A stretch of DNA of 34,946 nt from the NCBI RefSeq assembly GCF_017982655.1, contig NZ_JABXYX010000083.1:1-34946 (forward strand). Reading direction: 5' to 3'. The notes below the pieces were generated by a model. That model was not told where the DNA came from. It was given only the letters and a program-made list of their open reading frames with translations, and searched no databases. Positions 1 through 7,210 of the stretch are shown piece by piece. The translations under genes were made by a program, and so were the position numbers. Source of the stretch: Brasilonema sp. CT11 (lineage in GTDB: Bacteria > Cyanobacteriota > Cyanobacteriia > Cyanobacteriales > Nostocaceae). Each line of letters begins with the position of its first letter. Within the stretch, counting starts at the first letter, position 1.

Positions 1-60
1 ACCTAATAAGCGCTGTACTTCTTCTGGATTGTTCGCAATGTACCCTGCTATGTTAGCCAT
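1..60 (-). CDS. Partial N-terminus, probable transposase (runs off left edge)
   Basis: On the minus strand an ATG at 60-58 opens a frame that leaves the window after 20 codons, reading MANIAGYIANNPEEVQRLLG. Similar starts (a short helix, then NPEE, then QRLLG) are common in cyanobacterial transposases with an N-terminal HTH domain, so I suggest an IS element begins here. Too little is visible to name a family, and an ordinary hypothetical protein is possible. Confidence 0.35.
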   Translation of the reverse strand, partial: MANIAGYIANNPEEVQRLLG

Positions 61-131
61 TTTTGTGTAGTAAAAAGATCACTTAATCTTCTTTTACCAC
101 AGAATGCATATATTTCGGAGATGTCTATTAT

Positions 132-455
132 TTAGTTTGTCAATTGTATAGCAGTAGAATGCTTGACAATATTAGCCAACTCCTGCAACTGACTTATCGC
201 TTCTGCACCCTCCAACTTGATTAATTCGCGGTCATTCCACATTTCCATCCAAGTAATGCCGTAATCAGACACTAAAAACCGAATCAGGTGGTTTTCTCCT
301 AGGCTAACCATAAATGAAGCACTTTTCATTTGGTCGCCGCATGTATAACAAGACGTAGGATAGCCACGCAGCTCAAGTATAATTGCCAAGGCTTGCAGGT
401 TGATTACCAAGTCTTGGATGAATTGCCGATGTTGTTGCGCTAATCTTATAAACAC
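132..455 (-). CDS. Hypothetical protein, 107 aa
   Basis: I do not recognise this protein. The frame opens with GTG at 455 and no good ribosome-binding site is visible. The N-terminal half is predicted helical (about residues 5-30), followed by a CYTCGD segment with two cysteines at about 36-39 that could suggest a metal or redox site. The C-terminal half alternates hydrophobic and charged residues as in a small alpha/beta fold. There is no signal peptide or membrane segment. It lies behind the partial transposase at 1-60 on the same strand, with about 70 bases between. It could be a passenger gene or a cyanobacterial orphan. Confidence 0.5.
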   Translation of the reverse strand: MFIRLAQQHRQFIQDLVINLQALAIILELRGYPTSCYTCGDQMKSASFMVSLGENHLIRFLVSDYGITWMEMWNDRELIKLEGAEAISQLQELANIVKHSTAIQLTN

Positions 456-639
456 TAGTTTTCTCCAACCACTACAAGTTATGCGATCGCTTTTATAATT
501 TCTTTAGATTTATGTCTGACGTGATTAAGTTGCCAAAAAATCGTGTTTTGATAGAGACGCGATTCATCTCAACCATATTTTCCCAAAAAAGTTAAAAGGC
601 TGTTTGTAAAGGATTGTCAACACCCCAGCCAAAAGGGTA

Positions 640-765
640 GGGACTTTTAGCCTCACTTTATCAACTGAAACGACGGTATTGGTGGTAGCGTCCGAGAGTG
701 CGCCCCCTATGCCTGGGGCACGGCTGCGCCTATCGGGCCTAGCGCTGCCGCTTCTTTTTGCCAAC
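640..765. repeat. GC-rich interspersed repeat in the 456-897 intergenic stretch
   Basis: The gap 456-897 holds no convincing gene. At about 690-760 the base composition turns GC-rich (CGCCCCCTATGCCTGGGGC, then TGCGCCTATCGGGCC), unlike the AT-rich flanks. The short minus-strand frame through it encodes an Arg/Ser/Ala/Gly-rich peptide typical of translated cyanobacterial repeats rather than a protein. A HIP1 octamer lies at 483-490. Confidence 0.5.
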
Positions 766-862
766 TTTACTTTTCTTTAGAGAAAGCCTCTGAGAAGATT
801 TGTATGAAGATATATCAACAAAATGATGAAAACTCCCTTATTACTTTATATATTATCTATTA

Positions 863-878
863 TTGCACACGTGTGCAA
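863..878. promoter_or_regulatory. Perfect 16-bp palindromic LacI-type operator
   Basis: TTGCACAC followed directly by GTGTGCAA is a perfect palindrome with a central CG, the classic form of a LacI/GalR-family operator. It ends 19 bases before the LacI-family start codon at 898, so autoregulation is the simplest reading. AT-rich sequence before it (841-862) could hold the promoter. The palindrome is seen directly; its function is inferred from the family. Confidence 0.7.
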
Positions 879-897
879 ACGATATTTAACATAGCAA

Positions 898-1935
898 ATG
901 AGCAAACGAAGAATTTCAATCGAAGATATTGCTAAAAGAGCAGGCGTTTCTCATTCCACGGTTTCACGCGCTTTGCGAGATAACTCTCTGATTAGCCCAA
1001 AGGTGCGGGAGCAAATTAAGCAACTGGCGCAGGAGATGAACTATGTGCCTAATGCTATTGCCCAAAGCTTGCTTTCTTCACGCACCAATACCATTGGGGT
1101 AGTAGTAACTTCAATCGCAGATCCCTTTTACGCCGAGGTAGTAGAGGGAATCGAACAGGTAGCCAGTGAGGCAGGCCTGAGTGTTGTATTAAGTGCTTCA
1201 CACCGAGATGTTGAGCAGGAAATAGCTGCTATTGATAGTTTTCATCGCCGCAGAGTGGATGGTATCTTGCTAACCGACTCGCGAATTAGTAAACAGCATA
1301 CGCAGCTACTAGCACAAATTGCTGTGCCAACAGTTCTGATTAACAGCCAGACCAAAGATCAATCAGAAATGTTTTACTCAGTAGAAATAGACGATCATTT
1401 AGGTGCTCGATTGGCCGTAGAGCATCTAGTAAGTGTAGGACACAATTCTATAGGTTACCTGGGTGTGGGCGATCGCAGCAGGTCAAACCAACACCGCCTG
1501 GAAGGATATCAAATGGCTCTTAATGAAGCTAACCTACCACAAATTAGTGATTGGGTTGCAATCAGTGATGAAGACTATGCAAGAACAAACGATGTTGTTA
1601 TTGGCCAAAAGATGCTACCTAAACTATTCACTACTGGGGTAACTGGCATCTTTTGTTACAACGATATGGTAGCAGTTGGCGCTCTCTTGGCTTGCCGGGA
1701 ACTAGGTATTTCTGTACCGCAAGATTTAAGTCTAGTCGGATTTGATGGTATTGCTGTGTCTGGTTACGTTACGCCGCCACTGACGACAATTTGCCAGCCA
1801 ATGTTGAAAATTGGTTCTGATGCTATGCAAATGCTACTCGATTTATTGGAGGAAAAAAGTGTGGAAAACCGCGTTTTGTCTCCTTTTCTGCTAAAGCGGG
1901 GTAGTAGTGGGGCATTAAGAAATGACCATACATAA
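898..1935 (+). CDS. LacI/GalR-family transcriptional regulator
   Basis: At 345 aa this has the normal length for the family. Residues 7-26 (SIEDIAKRAGVSHSTVSRAL) are the LacI helix-turn-helix, followed by the hinge helix (YVPNAIAQSLLS, 49-60) and a periplasmic-binding-protein-like sensor domain from about residue 64 (NTIGVVV, ADPFYAEVVEGIE, later GLFAG-type segments such as IFCYNDMVAVGALLA and LVGFDG). It should bind the palindrome at 863-878, 19 bases upstream, in the absence or presence of a sugar-like effector. The next coding sequence downstream is only the 3' end of an SDR sugar-acid dehydrogenase, so the regulator probably once controlled a hexuronate or similar catabolic operon that is now lost. 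The effector cannot be told from sequence. No strong Shine-Dalgarno precedes the ATG. Confidence 0.92.
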   Translation: MSKRRISIEDIAKRAGVSHSTVSRALRDNSLISPKVREQIKQLAQEMNYVPNAIAQSLLSSRTNTIGVVVTSIADPFYAEVVEGIEQVASEAGLSVVLSASHRDVEQEIAAIDSFHRRRVDGILLTDSRISKQHTQLLAQIAVPTVLINSQTKDQSEMFYSVEIDDHLGARLAVEHLVSVGHNSIGYLGVGDRSRSNQHRLEGYQMALNEANLPQISDWVAISDEDYARTNDVVIGQKMLPKLFTTGVTGIFCYNDMVAVGALLACRELGISVPQDLSLVGFDGIAVSGYVTPPLTTICQPMLKIGSDAMQMLLDLLEEKSVENRVLSPFLLKRGSSGALRNDHT

Positions 1936-1982
1936 TTTAGTGGTACTATCACTTATTAATAAATTTCAAGCAAACAAAAATT

Positions 1983-2213
1983 GGAGAGCAAAATCGAGAT
2001 TTGCTCCTAAATGCAGATGGAAGTTTGAGCGCTCGCGGACAAAAAATCATTGATCATACCCCTGCAGGACGTTTTGGAGAACCGGACGAATTACTCAGCA
2101 CCTTGATTTGGTTATGCAGTTCTGGTTCTAGTTTCGTCAACGGAGTCGTTGTGCCAATAGACGGTGGGTTTAGTATCTACAGTGGAGTTTTAAAATGCAT
2201 TCGCTGGCTGTAA
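1983..2213 (+). pseudogene. 3' remnant of an SDR oxidoreductase (D-mannonate oxidoreductase-like)
   Basis: Only the C-terminal third of a short-chain dehydrogenase is present. The homologous reading appears to begin at about 1983 (GEQNRDLLLNADGS) and continues through RGQKIIDHTPAGRFGEP, then WLCSS, and VPIDGGFSIYSGV, the usual C-terminus. A short extension (LKCIRWL) precedes the stop. The Rossmann nucleotide site and the YxxxK catalytic motif are missing. No start with a ribosome-binding site exists; the first TTG at 2001 is fortuitous. The combination RGQKIIDHTP plus GRFGEP plus YSGV is typical of SDR-type D-mannonate oxidoreductases (fructuronate reductases). The fragment starts 47 bases after the LacI-family gene, so a deletion probably removed the 5' part of the gene and any intervening genes. 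Confidence 0.75.
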
Positions 2214-3257
2214 GGAGTGGAACACTTTATAATCTAAAAGAGATAATTTTCTTTAATTAATTTTTTTTCAAATCTTCTCTTGGCTCATTTATTTTTTATA
2301 AAATCAGGCATATAATCTTGAATGATTATATCATATTTTTTTGTTCAAATTCCTTTTTTGGAGTTAATACATCTTTACTTTTCAAAAGAAAAAAAAAGAA
2401 AAATAATCCAAAACAAATGGTAAACTAATAAAAATTAAATAGAATGCATCATTAAAAAAATGAAATTGACTTACTTAAGAACCTACTCAATAAAACAGTC
2501 TAAGCGTTGAGAGGTTGAGTTCTTCACAAATATGCTAATTGCAGGATAAAGATAACAGCGATTAGTACATAGTCAAAAGTTTGATGACTCTTCGACTGAA
2601 AGTTAGATTGAAGAATTAAGCGTATAAAAAGATAATACTTTGCTGAAAGCTTCAGTCAACGGACTTTGATTTAGCAAGAATACAAGAAAGTATGCTTGCA
2701 ACAAAGTAAGGCGATTGAGACATTTTTTAAAACAACAATACTGTGAGCCACTACTATGTGACGGCGGAAATAAAGTTACCCTATGGCTGACGCCACGCCT
2801 TACGGCTATCGGGGAAGACCTCCGGTCTCGCTGCGCTAACACCAGTCGCCTAGGTCGGGAAACCCCTTCGGGTTCGCCAGATGCCTGCGGAGGGAAACCC
2901 TCCCGCAGCACTGGTCTCACCTCCAAAGAGCGCTGGTTCACAACTCCAAATCAACGAGAAGTTTATAATGTAAGCTTTTGGACTTTTGAACGTTGGAACT
3001 AAACCCAATAATATCAAGCGTTTGTTGGGTTTCGCTTAAGCTCCAAGCTACACTTTGTATCTCCATTTAAAGACACTACGCCAACAACGGGGCGGCAGTT
3101 GCTATCCCTATGGAAAACCTTCTGGCGAGCGTCTACAACGGGAGTAACTCCCTTCAAAAATACAAACCAGCCAAGCTCCAGTTTTATTAAGGCAACAACC
3201 TAAATGGCACATTTAAAACTGATGACGGCCTGATCACGCCAAAGTAGTTGAAAAACA
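2214..3257. other. Long intergenic region, AT-rich then repeat-rich
   Basis: About 1 kb without a supportable gene. 2214-2700 is strongly AT-rich with no ORF of note. 2780-2945 is a GC-rich repeat (listed separately). 3060-3180 contains another degenerate repeat-like stretch (ACGGGGCGGCAGTTGC, then CTTCTGGCGAGCGTC). The last 80 bases lead into the porin gene. Confidence 0.6.
2780..2945 (+). repeat. GC-rich interspersed repeat, copy 1
   Basis: Shares the 18-base core CAGTCGCCTAGGTCGGGA (2843-2860) with the copy at 20995-21125, and shares CACCAGTCGCCTAGGTCGG and CCTCCAAAGAGCGCTGG with the inverted copy at 5447-5560. It contains nested complementary stretches (GGGAAACCC, GGAGGG/CCCTCC). The open frames across it on both strands are low-complexity Arg/Ser/Gly/Pro-rich readings and are not called as genes. 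Confidence 0.75.
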
Positions 3258-4874
3258 ATGATGAAAAAAATTTTATACAGTTTTGTGCTTCTGTTTTTGA
3301 CATGCCCAGCAGTCTGGGCAGCACCTTTAGAGAATACTTCTAATACAGCAAATGTTAACTCTGGAAACTCGCAGGAACAAGTCACCTCAGTTTCCAAGCT
3401 TTCTGATGTCAAACCAAGCGATTGGGCATTCAGTGCATTGCAATCGCTGGTAGAACGCTACGGCTGTATTGCAGGTTATCCCGACTCTACCTATCGCGGC
3501 AATCGTGCCTTGACCCGTTATGAGTTTGCAGCTGGTTTAAATGCTTGCTTGAACCGGATTAATGAGTTAATTGCAACAAGTACTAACGAGCTAGTCAACA
3601 AGGAAGACTTAGCAGTCCTGCAAAAGTTGCAGACAGAGTTTACCACGGAACTGACAACTCTGCGTGGCAGAGTGGATGTGCTAGAAGCACGTACTGCAAC
3701 ATTGGAGGCGCAGCAGTTTTCCACTACTACCAAATTGAATGCTCAAGTTATTACCGCTATTAGCGATACCTTTGGTAACGGAGTGGGTGGCAATCGTGAT
3801 CGCTCGAAATTCTACTTTGCGGATCGTGGTCGTCTCAACTTTGAGAGCAGCTTCACAGGCAAAGATTTGTTACGAGTCCGTCTGGAGTTCGGCAACTTCT
3901 TTGATTCTAATGGCAAGAGCCAGATTGAGTTAGCGACAGGTACCGGGATGACGAGGCTGAACTTTGATTTTGATAGCAACAATACCGTCACTATTCCTCA
4001 CATTCGTTACTTTTTTCCTGTCAGTGATTCTGTTTCTTTTGTAGTAGGACCCACAGGTATTGGCTACACCGACATCACAGACACCGTGACTCCTGCCACT
4101 ATTGCCGATGACGGGAACGGGGTTCCCTCACTGACTGCGGAATATGATCCTATCTTCCGGCGAGGCGGTGGCGGTGCTGCTGTGAATTGGAACATCAATA
4201 AAGACCTGATTCTAACTCTGGGCTATTTGGCTGATAACCCCAATATTCCATCTGAAAAAAATGGGTTATTTAATGGTGGCTACAATGCGTTGGCGCACCT
4301 GGTGTATTACGGTAAACAAGGGGCGGTTGGGGTCGCCTACTCTCATGGATATGCCGCACCTGGTGGGGTTAATCTCACAGGCGTGACAGGTAGTATTCTG
4401 TCAATTTCTCCCTTTGGGAACCGCATTCCTACTTCCAATAACATAGTGAGTGGACAGGCATTTTATCGCTTTTCTCCAAACTTCCAGATACATGCCTGGG
4501 GCGGATATATTTGGGCAAATGCCGAGAACTCTAATTTCAGTGATATTTCTAATGGTAGGGGTCAAACAGATTCACTTTTCGTCAGAAGTGGTGACAATGC
4601 CAATCTGTGGTATGGGGCGATCGGTGTGTCATTTCCAGATGTCGGGGGTAAGGGTAACCTACCAGGAATTGTCTTTGCTGTGCCACCACATGTGTCCAGC
4701 AGCGATGTCCGTAAAGAGGGGGACAACGCTTACCACATCGAAGCATTTTACCGCTGGCGGCTAAACGACAACATCTCGGTGACTCCTGGTTTTTGGGTCA
4801 TTATTAACCCGGAAAACAACAGCAAAAATGATACGCAGTACGTGAGCGTGCTTCGCACTACGTTCGATTTCTAA
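3258..4874 (+). CDS. Iron-uptake / OprB-type porin with SLH domain
   Basis: This is a 538-aa outer-membrane beta-barrel of the cyanobacterial SLH-OprB porin family, which passes small solutes and inorganic ions including iron. The signal peptide is residues 1-21 (KK, hydrophobic core, VWA|AP cleavage). An SLH domain spans about 46-107 (KLSDVKPSDWAFSALQSLVE, then TRYEFAAGLNACL), which binds the cell-wall layer. A coiled coil at about 112-153 (ELTTLRGRVDVLEARTATLE) forms the periplasmic linker, and an OprB barrel runs from about 155 to the end. The last residue is Phe (TTFDF), as expected for insertion by BamA. Two ATGs are adjacent (3258, 3261); I chose the first. The stop codon TAA at 4872-4874 overlaps the end of an IS630 remnant, so any downstream partner gene has been separated. 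Confidence 0.92.
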   Translation: MMKKILYSFVLLFLTCPAVWAAPLENTSNTANVNSGNSQEQVTSVSKLSDVKPSDWAFSALQSLVERYGCIAGYPDSTYRGNRALTRYEFAAGLNACLNRINELIATSTNELVNKEDLAVLQKLQTEFTTELTTLRGRVDVLEARTATLEAQQFSTTTKLNAQVITAISDTFGNGVGGNRDRSKFYFADRGRLNFESSFTGKDLLRVRLEFGNFFDSNGKSQIELATGTGMTRLNFDFDSNNTVTIPHIRYFFPVSDSVSFVVGPTGIGYTDITDTVTPATIADDGNGVPSLTAEYDPIFRRGGGGAAVNWNINKDLILTLGYLADNPNIPSEKNGLFNGGYNALAHLVYYGKQGAVGVAYSHGYAAPGGVNLTGVTGSILSISPFGNRIPTSNNIVSGQAFYRFSPNFQIHAWGGYIWANAENSNFSDISNGRGQTDSLFVRSGDNANLWYGAIGVSFPDVGGKGNLPGIVFAVPPHVSSSDVRKEGDNAYHIEAFYRWRLNDNISVTPGFWVIINPENNSKNDTQYVSVLRTTFDF

Positions 4875-5309
4875 TACCAATTCTCTATGAAGTTGCACTA
4901 AATAAAGCGGAGGTGATGTAATTCCATCCACAAATCGAAGCGATTGCTTCCGGAGAAATGGAATCAAGAACATGTTTTAGCTTCTGGCGCAACTCATCTA
5001 AATTTGTGCAGTGTTCCCAGGACAGTTCGTACTTAATGTCTTCCCATAAGCGTTCAATGGGGTTAAGCTCAGGACTGTTGGCAGGCTGAAAAATTGGAAT
5101 GATATTATCAGGCCATTTTAAGTCCAAAGATTTGTGAAAATGACAAAAGTCCATTTGTACCAAATTCAGGGCGTCGGGGTATGCTTTTGAAAAAAGGTCT
5201 AAAAAATCTTGGAAACACGTACTATCAAGGTGAGAAAACTCCCAGAACAAGCTATCTCCAGTTGCTGGTTCGACCATACCATACAGCTAAAAGTTTTTCC
5301 GTTGCCAAC
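4872..5309 (-). mobile_element. IS630-type insertion sequence remnant
   Basis: The left end (TAATACCAATTCTCTATGAA, from 4872) starts at a TA and matches two further copies of the same terminal sequence at 5310 and, inverted, at 5395-5427. Inside is the 3' part of a transposase on the minus strand. The 5' part of the transposase and the true right end are missing: the sequence runs into the MITE at 5310. The insertion touches the porin stop codon. Confidence 0.7.
4885..5309 (-). pseudogene. IS630-family transposase, C-terminal fragment
   Basis: The frame encodes the DDE catalytic C-terminus of an IS630-type transposase: FSHLDSTCFQDFLDLFSKAY, then the second Asp in LVQMDFCHFHKS, IPIFQPANSPELNPIERLWE with the conserved catalytic Glu context, and the closing CGWNYITSALF. 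The longest open part starts at an internal Met (5277). Just before it the same frame reads WQRKNF, stop, LYGMVEPATG, so a TAG at about 5287-5289 replaces a residue (probably Tyr) in the conserved FYLYG segment. The N-terminal HTH half is absent. It therefore carries a stop codon and a 5' truncation and should be inactive. Confidence 0.85.
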
Positions 5310-5427
5310 TAATACCGATTCTCCATGAAGATGCACTTAATATTTATTAAACGAACCGCCAAGACGCCAAGAACGCCAAGAATTAAAGAGTAAGTATTAA
5401 GTGCAAGTTTACAGAGAACTGGTATCA
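5310..5427. mobile_element. 118-bp MITE with IS630-like inverted repeats
   Basis: The left end 5310-5342 (TAATACCGATTCTCCATGAA, then GATGCACTTAATA) is an imperfect inverted repeat of 5395-5427 (TATTAAGTGCAAG, then TTTACAGAGAACTGGTATCA). Both resemble the IS630 end at 4872. The about 50-base interior carries the interspersed sequence ACCGCCAAGACGCCAAGAAC. Short, non-coding, with transposon-like ends and TA boundaries, it fits a MITE mobilised by an IS630 transposase. Confidence 0.75.
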
Positions 5428-5446
5428 GTTCCCTCCTTTTTAAGGA

Positions 5447-5560
5447 GAGCCAGCGCGTTGCGGTGAATCCAGCGCTCTTTGGAGGGTTTTCCGACCTAGG
5501 CGACTGGTGAACCCGAAAGGAGGTTCCCTCCGTTGTCGCGACTGGCGTGGGCTAGGGAGG
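5447..5560 (-). repeat. GC-rich interspersed repeat, copy 2 (inverted)
   Basis: The reverse complement matches the copy at 2780-2945: CACCAGTCGCCTAGGTCGG, CCTCCAAAGAGCGCTGG and a TTCACC end. It sits between the MITE and the 3' end of lnt and has no coding content. A small hairpin (CTCCTT, TTT loop, AAGGAG) lies at its left edge, 5433-5447. Confidence 0.7.
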
Positions 5561-5568
5561 ATCAATCC

Positions 5569-7191
5569 TTAACTGAACTGTATTGAACTATAACCTATCA
5601 ACCATGCTAATATTCCCCCTCCCAACAATAACGGCGTCAACCAATCACCCCAACGCACGTATAAAGTTTGAGTTTGTCGTCGATAAATCGTTTCTGCATG
5701 CACTTCATACGTATTATGTCCAGATATCCACACTGTTTTGCCGTGGGGATTGACAAAAGCTGAATATCCTGTATTTGTTGCCCGTACCGCCCATCTATCA
5801 GTTTCTATTGCCCGCATGATATCCTGTGCATGGTGCTGCGCTGGCATAGCTGCACTGTAATGAGCATCGTTTGAAGGACTCAATATAAATTGCCCACCCG
5901 CTGCAGCTTGACGGCGAAATTGCCCAGAAAAAGCAGATTCGTAACAAATACCAACAATAGCCCGACCAAAAGGTGTGTCAAATAGCTGATTTGGCGAACC
6001 AGGAACTTGATGTTCATCCAAAGGCGATAAACGGCTAATAATACCACCTAAAATTGATTCAAACGGAATGTATTCCCCAATCGGAACCATCTTTGTTTTA
6101 CCATAGCGGCTTTTGATCTCACCATCACCAGCGACTGTAAATAAACTATTTGTATAGCTGGTTCCCTGTTTGTAAAAACCGCCAATCCATGCAACCACAC
6201 CTTTTTCCCGCACTGCTGCAACCATTGAACTACGTATAATTTCATTCTGGAAAAAAGGTAAAGCACCTTCTGGGGTTAACACAGCAGCTACATTTTGATT
6301 TGCCAGTTTCAAATATCCAGTGGTGTAACCTTCAATAGCGCGACGAAAACCTTCTGGGTAAAGCTTGATTTCGTTGGGGACATTTCCCTGAACAATCCCC
6401 ACTTTTAGTGCTGCTTCTGCTGGTTGCGCAAGAGGACGGCTGTATAAACCAAATCCGATGAGGTGGAGAGTGATGAATAGTGCTACGGCGGTTGATAGAT
6501 AAACGAACCGCCAAGACGCCAAGAACGCACAGGAGAAAATAAAGTTTTTCTCTGCGCCCACCGCGAACTTTGCGGGAGGAACATCCACACCGCAAATTCG
6601 CTCTCTGCGGTTTATGAAACCTTCAGCTATTAAACCATTCACCGCGACAACAGCAGCTGTCACCACACTAGATCCAGAAAGTTGACCTAGGTGTAAAATA
6701 ACAAGATTATGCGGACTTTGAGTGTAAGAAAGAGAACTCCACCAAAGAGGCCCTGCACTCCAAAGGGCTTCTAATCCACACCATAAAGCTGTGCCAATTA
6801 AGACACGAGCGAAGCCATTGTGAATAGAACGGGAAATCACTCGCATCCCTGTTGCCCAACTCGCGACTAATGCAGCTCCCCAAAGGGTAATGAATAGCCA
6901 GCAAAAAAGGGCGATCGCCAAACTTGCCAACCAAGGAACGCCCATCCAAGTCATCGGGTGAATCCCGGTAATCCAGGATAGGGCAATTCCGTGATATCCA
7001 ATACCCCAGACGAGGGCGAGGGCGAGGGAGGGAGATGGGTTTTTGCGTTGTGCAGAACGAATAACTAATATCCAGAGGGGAGCAAGGGAGAACCATGCAA
7101 AGAACCATGCACCAAAAGGTGCGACAGTCAGTCCCATCAAAACTCCACTACATAGAGCAATCACGTAAGGGATCAAGTTGGTAAACTTCAT
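5569..7191 (-). CDS. lnt: Apolipoprotein N-acyltransferase
   Basis: Lnt transfers a third acyl chain to the N-terminal cysteine of lipoproteins in the inner membrane. From the ATG at 7191 the protein is 540 aa. Hydrophobic helices fill the N-terminal ~190 residues and a final one lies near the C-terminus. The nitrilase-like domain carries the catalytic triad: Glu in LTPEGALPFF, Lys in RYGKTKMVPIGEYIP (with the second conserved Glu in GEY) and Cys in GICYESAFSG. An upstream ATG at 7230 would overlap gyrA by 20 bases and add a hydrophilic tail ([11 protein letters not shown]). I prefer 7191 because AGGA stands 10 bases before it and it avoids the overlap. About 37 residues around NRRERICGVDVPPAKF are encoded by an interspersed repeat inserted in frame, which explains the extra length over E. 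coli Lnt (512 aa). Probably co-transcribed with gyrA. Confidence 0.93.
   Translation of the reverse strand: MKFTNLIPYVIALCSGVLMGLTVAPFGAWFFAWFSLAPLWILVIRSAQRKNPSPSLALALVWGIGYHGIALSWITGIHPMTWMGVPWLASLAIALFCWLFITLWGAALVASWATGMRVISRSIHNGFARVLIGTALWCGLEALWSAGPLWWSSLSYTQSPHNLVILHLGQLSGSSVVTAAVVAVNGLIAEGFINRRERICGVDVPPAKFAVGAEKNFIFSCAFLASWRFVYLSTAVALFITLHLIGFGLYSRPLAQPAEAALKVGIVQGNVPNEIKLYPEGFRRAIEGYTTGYLKLANQNVAAVLTPEGALPFFQNEIIRSSMVAAVREKGVVAWIGGFYKQGTSYTNSLFTVAGDGEIKSRYGKTKMVPIGEYIPFESILGGIISRLSPLDEHQVPGSPNQLFDTPFGRAIVGICYESAFSGQFRRQAAAGGQFILSPSNDAHYSAAMPAQHHAQDIMRAIETDRWAVRATNTGYSAFVNPHGKTVWISGHNTYEVHAETIYRRQTQTLYVRWGDWLTPLLLGGGILAWLIGYSSIQFS
6495..6612. repeat. Interspersed repeat inserted in frame within lnt
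   Basis: Positions 6501-6528 are identical over 28 bases to the MITE interior at 5349-5376 (core ACCGCCAAGACGCCAAGAAC). The following sequence (CTCTGCGCCCACCGCGAACT) looks like repeat rather than lnt. It translates, on the lnt strand, to a Cys/Arg/Phe-rich stretch between the last N-terminal membrane region and the helix STAVALFITLHLIGF, with the reading frame kept open. Confidence 0.7.
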
Positions 7192-7210
7192 CCCCTGCTT
7201 TTCCTGCTTT

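Noticed and set aside
564-764. 66-codon minus-strand frame
   Set aside because: Its N-terminal half is the translation of a GC-rich repeat (Arg/Ser/Gly/Ala-rich); no ribosome-binding site or domain.
2603-3002. Overlapping frames of 112 and 95 codons on both strands
   Set aside because: Both run through the GC-rich repeat 2780-2945 and read as low-complexity peptides.
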